Assembly: GCF_900129505.1 (NCBI RefSeq)
Contig: NZ_LT670818.1
Span: 2,728,001-2,792,000, forward strand
Length of the DNA stretch: 64,000 nt
Reading direction: 5' to 3'
Origin: Bradyrhizobium erythrophlei
GTDB lineage: Bacteria > Pseudomonadota > Alphaproteobacteria > Rhizobiales > Xanthobacteraceae
Numbering within the stretch: position 1 is the stretch's first letter; each line of letters starts with the position of its first letter. Positions 59,161-64,000 of the stretch are shown here, one piece after another. The translations under genes and the position numbers were made by a program. The notes below the pieces were generated by a model. The model did not search any database. It was not told where the DNA came from and saw nothing but the letters and a program-made list of their open reading frames with translations.

Positions 59161-60108
59161 CTAGTCCGTGTACCTGATCCGGGGATCGACCAGTGCATAG
59201 AGCATATCGACCGTGAAGTTCGCGAGCACGACGACCACCGCGATCAGCATCACCAGGTTCTGCACGATCGGATAGTCGCGCCAGCGGATCGCCTCGACCA
59301 GGAAGCGGGCAACGCCGGGGATATTGAAGACGGTTTCGGTAACGATCAGGCCGCCGATCAGGAACGCCGCCTCGATGCCGATCACGGTGATCACGGGCAG
59401 GATGGCGTTCTTCAGCGCATGGCGATAGTTGACGGAGCCTTCCGACGCGCCCTTGGCGCGCGCGGTGCGGATATAGTCCTGCCGCAGCACCTCCAGCATC
59501 GAGGAGCGCGTGATGCGCATCGTCAGCGCCGCGCTGCGAAAGCCGACCGCCATCGCCGGTACGCAATAGATCGCGATTGCCTCGCTCCAGGTTTTCGGGT
59601 TCGGGTTGAAGATGGGCATGGTTCCGAACAGGGAGACGGAGGCCATCAGGATCAGCAGGCCGAGCCAGAAGGAGGGCAGCGACAGTCCGCTCAGGCTGAC
59701 GACACGCAGGAAATAGTCGAGCCGCGTGCCCTGCCTCACCGCGCTGATGACGCCTAAGGGAATACCGATCGACGCGGAGAAGCACAGCGCCAGCCCCGCC
59801 AGCCGCGCCGTGATCGGAATCCGCGGCAGGATCTCGTCGAGCGCCGGCTTCTCGGAGACAAAGGAATAGCCGAGGTCGCCGTGCAGCAGGCCGCCGATCC
59901 AGTGCAGATATTGCATGACGATCGGTTGATCGAGCCCGAGTTCGCGCTCCAGATTGGCCTTGTCGGCGGGGTCGACATAGCCGGCGGCGGCAAACAGGAT
60001 GTCGACGATGTTGCCGGGCACGATGCGCAACAGCACGAAGATGATGACCGAGATCCCGAACAGGGTCACCAGCATCAGGACGAGGCGCCGCACGATATAA
60101 GCAAACAC
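59161..60108 (-). CDS. dppB: Dipeptide/oligopeptide-type ABC transporter permease, DppB type
   Basis: The 315-residue permease starts at GTG with GGAG nine bases before it. The first helix YIVRRLVLMLVTLFGISVIIFVLLRIVPGN is the DppB signature. The loop DLGYSFVSEKPALDEILPRIPITARLAGLAL and EAA motif YIRTARAKGASEGSVNYRHALKNAILPVITVIG near 213-245 follow. It lies 44 bp after the binding-protein gene. Confidence 0.88.
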   Translation of the reverse strand: MFAYIVRRLVLMLVTLFGISVIIFVLLRIVPGNIVDILFAAAGYVDPADKANLERELGLDQPIVMQYLHWIGGLLHGDLGYSFVSEKPALDEILPRIPITARLAGLALCFSASIGIPLGVISAVRQGTRLDYFLRVVSLSGLSLPSFWLGLLILMASVSLFGTMPIFNPNPKTWSEAIAIYCVPAMAVGFRSAALTMRITRSSMLEVLRQDYIRTARAKGASEGSVNYRHALKNAILPVITVIGIEAAFLIGGLIVTETVFNIPGVARFLVEAIRWRDYPIVQNLVMLIAVVVVLANFTVDMLYALVDPRIRYTD

Positions 60109-60152
60109 CTGGCTGATCTCCGTTTAGCCGCTGGACCGCTTCGCGCCGGCTG

Positions 60153-61751
60153 TCACTTGTCCAGCCACACATCCTCGTAGCGATAGCCGTTGTAGGAGCT
60201 GTTGGTCATGACGGTGACGCCCTTGACGTAGGGCTGCCAGCACGTGCCGGTGTGGGCATGGAAGATGATCGGCCGGGCGACATCCTCCTGAAGCTTCTTG
60301 TCGATGTCCCAGACCAGCTTCCTGCGCTTGGCGATGTCGGTCTCCTGGGATTGCTCGTCGAACAGCTTCTCGATTTCCTTGTTGCAGTAATTGGTGTAGT
60401 TGCGCTCCGAGCCGCAGGAATAATTCTCGTAGAACGACTGGTCGGGATCATCGACCGAATTCCCTGTCAGGTTCAGGCCGAGCGCATAATCCTTGCGTGC
60501 GATCTTCGGGAACCAGTTGGCGGTCTCGACGACGTCGAGTTCGCCGTCGATATAGATGCTCTTGAGCTGGTCGATCAGGATCACCGCGGGATCGCGGTAG
60601 ACCGGGATGTTGCGCGTCGACACCTTGACCGCGAGGTGCTTGTCGGGGCCATAGCCTGCTTTCTGCATCAGCTTGCGCGCCTCCTCGCGGTTGGCGTTCA
60701 CGTCGGGACCGTAGCCTGGAATGGTCTCCAGCATGTCCTTCGGCATGCCCCAGAAGCCGGCCGGCGGCGGCAGCATGGTGCCGCCGACATCCGCCTCGCC
60801 CTCGAACAGGATCGAGATAAAGGCCTTGCGATCGAGCGTCAGCGCCAGCGCGCGACGGATATCGAGATTGTCGAACGGCGGCGCTGACGAGTTGACGATG
60901 ATGTTGGTGCTGACATTGTTGGGTGCGACCACGCAGACCGCGTTCGGCGCCTGCGTCTTGATGTCCTTGAGCAGCGGGATCGAGACCTCGGTCGGAAACG
61001 TCATGTCGAATTTGCCGGCGACGAATGCCAGGATCGCGGTCGAGCGGTTCGGGATGATGGTGAACTCGATGCCGTCGAGATGCGGCAGGCCCTTCTTGAA
61101 ATAATCAGGATTGCGGGTGAGCTTGATGGATTCGTTGGCCTTGAACTCGACGAACTCGAACGGGCCGGTGCCGATCGGATGGGTGCGCATTTCCGCTGGT
61201 GACACATGGCAGGGATAGACCGGCGTATAGCCGGAGGCGAGCATCGCCAGCAGCGCCGGCTGCGGCCGCTTCAAATTGAACGCGACCTCGAAATCGCCTG
61301 GCGTGGTGACGTCGTTGACGAATTCGTACCAGCTCTTGCGCGGGTTCTGGCGGAATTTCTGCGTCGACTTGCCCATCAGCATGTCGAAGGTGCATTTGAC
61401 GTCGGCGGATGTGAACGGCTTGCCGTCATGCCATTTGACGCGCTGCCGCAATTTGAAGGTCAGCGTCTTGTTGTCGGCGCTCCAGGCCCAGCTCTCGGCC
61501 AGATCCGGAACGATCGAATCCATGCTGTTTTGCGCCACGTCCTGCTTGTAGACGACGAGGTTGTTGAACACCGGCATGAAAGGAACGTTGACCGAATAGG
61601 TCGCGCCCTCGTGGATCGAGGCGCTGCCGGGGCTGTCGCGGTGATAGATCCGGAAGATGCCGCCCTGCTTGGGTTCGGCCGCGAGCGCGATCGACGAGAT
61701 CGCCAGCAAAGATAGCGCCACTGCTACGGCGAGCGGCTGCACGCTCCGCAT
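60153..61751 (-). CDS. dppA: ABC transporter substrate-binding protein, DppA/OppA type
   Basis: The 532-residue protein has a Sec signal peptide (PLAVAVALSLLAISSIALAAEPKQ) and the SBP_bac_5 fold: GGIFRIYHRDSPGSASIHEG, LVVYKQDVAQNSMDSIVPDLAESWAWSADNKTLTFKLRQRVKWHDGKPFTSADV and GTGPFEFVEFKANESIKLTRNPDYF. GGGAGGGAACC precedes the ATG. It leads DppABCDF. The next gene on this strand upstream is the DUF849 enzyme, 160 bp away, so the transporter may import the substrate of that pathway. Confidence 0.87.
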   Translation of the reverse strand: MRSVQPLAVAVALSLLAISSIALAAEPKQGGIFRIYHRDSPGSASIHEGATYSVNVPFMPVFNNLVVYKQDVAQNSMDSIVPDLAESWAWSADNKTLTFKLRQRVKWHDGKPFTSADVKCTFDMLMGKSTQKFRQNPRKSWYEFVNDVTTPGDFEVAFNLKRPQPALLAMLASGYTPVYPCHVSPAEMRTHPIGTGPFEFVEFKANESIKLTRNPDYFKKGLPHLDGIEFTIIPNRSTAILAFVAGKFDMTFPTEVSIPLLKDIKTQAPNAVCVVAPNNVSTNIIVNSSAPPFDNLDIRRALALTLDRKAFISILFEGEADVGGTMLPPPAGFWGMPKDMLETIPGYGPDVNANREEARKLMQKAGYGPDKHLAVKVSTRNIPVYRDPAVILIDQLKSIYIDGELDVVETANWFPKIARKDYALGLNLTGNSVDDPDQSFYENYSCGSERNYTNYCNKEIEKLFDEQSQETDIAKRRKLVWDIDKKLQEDVARPIIFHAHTGTCWQPYVKGVTVMTNSSYNGYRYEDVWLDK

Positions 61752-61911
61752 GGTTCCCTCCCTCGAACTTTCGGCCTCATGCGGGCCAATTTATCGAACG
61801 ATAGCATGGCGGGACGTTCGCGCAACACGCGAAGGCGGCGGCCCGCATTGGCAATTTGGCCTAATGCGGCGTCGTGCGGCAGAACAGCGCAGTTACGCCT
61901 CCCGCAATGCG

Positions 61912-62835
61912 TCACACTTCCAGCTTGTCGCCGCCTTTGAGATGGAGAATTTCGCGGGCCTCCTCGGATGTCGCCACCTCGAGTCCGAGACCCTCGATGA
62001 TCTTGCGGGCGAGCGTCACCTGTTCGGCGTTCGAGGCCGCCATGCGGCCCGGCGCCGCCCATAGCGAATCTTCCAGCCCGACGCGGACATTGCCGCCCAT
62101 GGCGGCCGCCATCGCCGCGATCGGCAGCTGGTTGCGGCCCGCGCCGAGCACCGACCAGACCATCTTGTCGCCGAACAGCCGGTCGGCGGTGCGCTTCATG
62201 TGCAGCACGTCCTCAGGGTGAGCCCCGGTACCGCCCTGCAGGCCGAACACCGTCTGCACGAACAGCGGCGGCTTCACCATGCCCTGTTCAAGGAAGTAGT
62301 TCAGATTATAGAGGTGCGCGGTGTCGTAGCATTCGAACTCGAAGCGCGTGCCGGTCTCCGACAGCGTCTTCAGCACGTATTCGATGTCCTGGAAGGTGTT
62401 GCGGAACACGATGTCCTTGTTCTGCAGATGCTTGAGCTCCCAGTCGTGCTCGAATTTCTTGAAGCGGTTGAGCATGCCGAAAAAAGCAAAATTCATCGAG
62501 CCCATGTTGAGCGAGGCGACTTCCGGCTTGTAGACTGCGGCGGGGCGGACGCGCTCGTCCACCGTCATGGTCGGCGCGCCGCCGGTGGTGAGGTTGATGA
62601 CGCAGTTCGAACGCTGCTTGATGATTTTCAGGAACGGCGCGAAGGCCTCGGGGCTCTGGTCGGGCTGGCCGGTCTTGGGATTGCGGGCGTGCAGATGCAC
62701 GATGGCGGCGCCGGCCTCTGCCGCGTCGACCGCGGCGTCGGCGATTTCCTGCGGCGTCACCGGCAGCGCCTTCGACATCGAGGGGGTGTGGATCGCACCG
62801 GTCACGGCACAGGTGATGATGACTTTGCGGCTCAT
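61912..62835 (-). CDS. Beta-keto acid cleavage enzyme (BKACE, DUF849), second copy
   Basis: With ATG 62835 (MSRKVIITCAVTG) the protein has 307 residues; an upstream ATG at 62865 (MTIQKNESKN) is possible and would start two bases before the end of the upstream gene. It has IITCAVTGAIHTPSMS, the metal motif IVHLHARNPKTGQPDQS near 45-60 and NLTTGGAPTM near 82-91. It also has SLNMGSMNFAFF, FQTVFGLQGG-like VQTVFGLQGGTG and NVRVGLEDSLW. This is the typical Kce fold with a full-length active site. With the adjacent lambda-crystallin-type dehydrogenase it fits oxidation of a beta-hydroxy acid followed by cleavage with acetyl-CoA, as in L-carnitine breakdown. Confidence 0.86.
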   Translation of the reverse strand: MSRKVIITCAVTGAIHTPSMSKALPVTPQEIADAAVDAAEAGAAIVHLHARNPKTGQPDQSPEAFAPFLKIIKQRSNCVINLTTGGAPTMTVDERVRPAAVYKPEVASLNMGSMNFAFFGMLNRFKKFEHDWELKHLQNKDIVFRNTFQDIEYVLKTLSETGTRFEFECYDTAHLYNLNYFLEQGMVKPPLFVQTVFGLQGGTGAHPEDVLHMKRTADRLFGDKMVWSVLGAGRNQLPIAAMAAAMGGNVRVGLEDSLWAAPGRMAASNAEQVTLARKIIEGLGLEVATSEEAREILHLKGGDKLEV

Positions 62836-62866
62836 GTTCTTGCTCTCATTCTTCTGGATCGTCATT

Positions 62867-63814
62867 TCATGATCTGTCGTTCTGGGCGGCCTTGTGCGCG
62901 GCCAACGCTGCCAGCCGCTCATTGCGCCGCTGCGTCAGGTCGGCGATCCGCTCCGGCGCCGGCTGATGCGGCCAGGCCGCGATCACCCGGTCGACATTCG
63001 GGCTTTGATAGACTTCGGGGCCGGCAGCGGATGCGGCTAGCTCCTTGTAGAATCCGGTATAGCGCGCGCAATAATCGGGGATGCCGCCGGGCGCGTTGAG
63101 CTCGATGGTCTCGAACGGACCGAGGAAAGACCAGCGCAAGCCAAGGCCGTCCTTCACCGTGTGATCGAGATCGTCCGCGGAGATAAAGCCTTCGCCGACC
63201 AGCCGAAACGCTTCGGCGAGCAGCGCGCCCTGCAGCCTGTTCAGGACAAAGCCGTTGATCTCGCGGCTGATGGTGACAGGCACTTGCCCGATCTCGCGAT
63301 AGATGTTACGCGCCCGGTCGATCGCCTCGGGCGAGGTCCATGGCGCGCCGCAGAGTTCAACCAGCGGCACCAGATGCGGCGGATTGACGGGATGGCCGAT
63401 CAGGCAGCGCGCCCGGCCCGGCAGCGTTTCCGTGAAGCGCGATGCCACGATGGCCGAGGTCGAGGACACCAGCAGCGCGCTCGGTGGCGTCAGCCGGTCG
63501 AGCTGGGCAAAGATCGCCCGCTTGTCCTCGACTTTTTCCGGTCCGTTCTCCTGGATGAACTCGACGTCGAGCACGGCCTCCTGCAGGCTTGCCGCGACCG
63601 AGACCCGCGTCATCGCGCCATCGGGATCGGCGGCGAGGCCATGGCGCGCCAGCGCGTGCAGTTCGTCGCGGATCAGCCGGGGTGCTGCCTTCAGAGTCGG
63701 GATATGCGGATCGGTCAGCCGCACGTTCCAACCGGCGCGGGCGAAGATCGCGGCCCAGGCGCGTCCGATCAGACCGGCGCCGACGATGGCGACGTTACGT
63801 TCACTGCTTGCCAT
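62867..63814 (-). CDS. 3-hydroxyacyl dehydrogenase, lambda-crystallin/L-carnitine dehydrogenase type
   Basis: The 315-residue protein has the NAD loop VAIVGAGLIGRAWAAIFARAGWNV near 8-31. FIQENGPEKVEDKRAIFAQLD near 85-105, SSTSAIVASRF, and the catalytic HPVNPPHLVPLVEL near 141-154 follow. GFVLNRLQGALLAEAFRLVGEGFISADDLD and GLGLRWSFLGPFETIELNAPGG are typical of the lambda-crystallin branch (L-gulonate and L-carnitine dehydrogenases) rather than FadB. It starts 18 bases after the ATPase fragment and ends just before the DUF849 gene. Confidence 0.85.
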   Translation of the reverse strand: MASSERNVAIVGAGLIGRAWAAIFARAGWNVRLTDPHIPTLKAAPRLIRDELHALARHGLAADPDGAMTRVSVAASLQEAVLDVEFIQENGPEKVEDKRAIFAQLDRLTPPSALLVSSTSAIVASRFTETLPGRARCLIGHPVNPPHLVPLVELCGAPWTSPEAIDRARNIYREIGQVPVTISREINGFVLNRLQGALLAEAFRLVGEGFISADDLDHTVKDGLGLRWSFLGPFETIELNAPGGIPDYCARYTGFYKELAASAAGPEVYQSPNVDRVIAAWPHQPAPERIADLTQRRNERLAALAAHKAAQNDRS

Positions 63815-63832
63815 TCTGTTCTCACAACTCCC

Positions 63833-64000
63833 TTACAGCCAGAGCACCTTGCGCCGCAGATCGAGATCGTCCTTCAACGCCCTGGAGGGTCCCTCGTGGA
63901 TCACCCGGCCGCGTTCCAGCGCCACCGTGGTATCGGACAACGCCAGCGCCAAATCGAGATTGTGATCGACGATGATGATGGCGATTTCCTTGCGCAGGCG
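63833..64000 (-). CDS. ABC transporter ATP-binding protein, C-terminal part (continues beyond the window)
   Basis: The open minus-strand frame runs from the window edge to TAA at 63833-63835 (55 codons). The visible residues IIIVDHNLDLALALSDTTVALERGRVIHEG contain the switch His and the D-loop-distal strand of an ABC ATPase, LivF-like. VLWL ends the protein. It is probably the last transporter gene upstream of the hydroxy-acid dehydrogenase in one operon. Confidence 0.75.
   Translation of the reverse strand, partial: RLRKEIAIIIVDHNLDLALALSDTTVALERGRVIHEGPSRALKDDLDLRRKVLWL

Overview
The window reads as chromosome of a Bradyrhizobium-like alphaproteobacterium (Nitrobacteraceae, Hyphomicrobiales). 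The grounds are high G+C, dense metabolic operons, many branched-chain-amino-acid-type and peptide-type ABC transporters, several CoA-dependent catabolic clusters, and at least six families of short dispersed palindromic repeats between genes. This placement is an inference; there is no rRNA or other marker here. I saw no tRNA, rRNA, transposase or CRISPR array.

Layout. 0-9 kb (mostly + strand): the end of mtnA, a class II aldolase/short-chain dehydrogenase fusion, a GMC oxidoreductase, a HAD hydrolase (-), a hot-dog-like protein, a secreted trypsin-like protease and a Baeyer-Villiger-type flavin monooxygenase. 8.6-19.8 kb: a divergent pair of transcription units. Leftward are a hybrid histidine kinase whose sensor is an NCS1-type permease, and its LuxR-type response regulator. 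Rightward is a seven-gene operon for a urea/short-amide ABC transporter (urtABCDE/fmdDEF type), formamidase FmdA and zinc-ribbon protein FmdB. 20-27.8 kb (-): a 2094-residue soluble kinase with about 13 HAMP units, GAF, histidine kinase and three receivers, followed by a receiver-PAS-HWE kinase.

28-39.5 kb (-): an MCE-domain protein, a complete LivHMGF transporter with two paralogous Tat-exported binding proteins, an intradiol dioxygenase, an ADP-forming acyl-CoA synthetase and a DUF1614 membrane protein. 39.7-43.2 kb: a methyltransferase, a third Liv-type binding protein and an acyl-CoA ligase started at TTG. 43.2-45 kb is accessory: a palindromic repeat, a roughly 320-bp strongly structured dispersed repeat, and an AT-richer orphan SEFIR/TIR-like gene.

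45-56 kb (+): an acyl-CoA catabolic run made of two acyl-CoA dehydrogenases, a GST, an AraC regulator, a DUF849 beta-keto acid cleavage enzyme, an acyl-CoA ligase and a two-subunit biotin-dependent acyl-CoA carboxylase. Almost every gap carries a palindromic element. 56.2-64 kb (-): a Dpp-type ABC transporter (DppABCDF order), then a DUF849 enzyme plus a lambda-crystallin-type 3-hydroxyacyl dehydrogenase, and the tail of a Liv-type ATPase running off the window.

How it fits together: most genes import small organic substrates (amides, amino- or aromatic-like acids, peptides or betaines) and pass them to CoA-linked breakdown. The most distinctive items are the permease-kinase that probably controls amide use, the HAMP-array kinase with its GGAAC dyad cluster, the mtnA-linked aldolase-dehydrogenase fusion, and the SEFIR gene with its structured neighbours.
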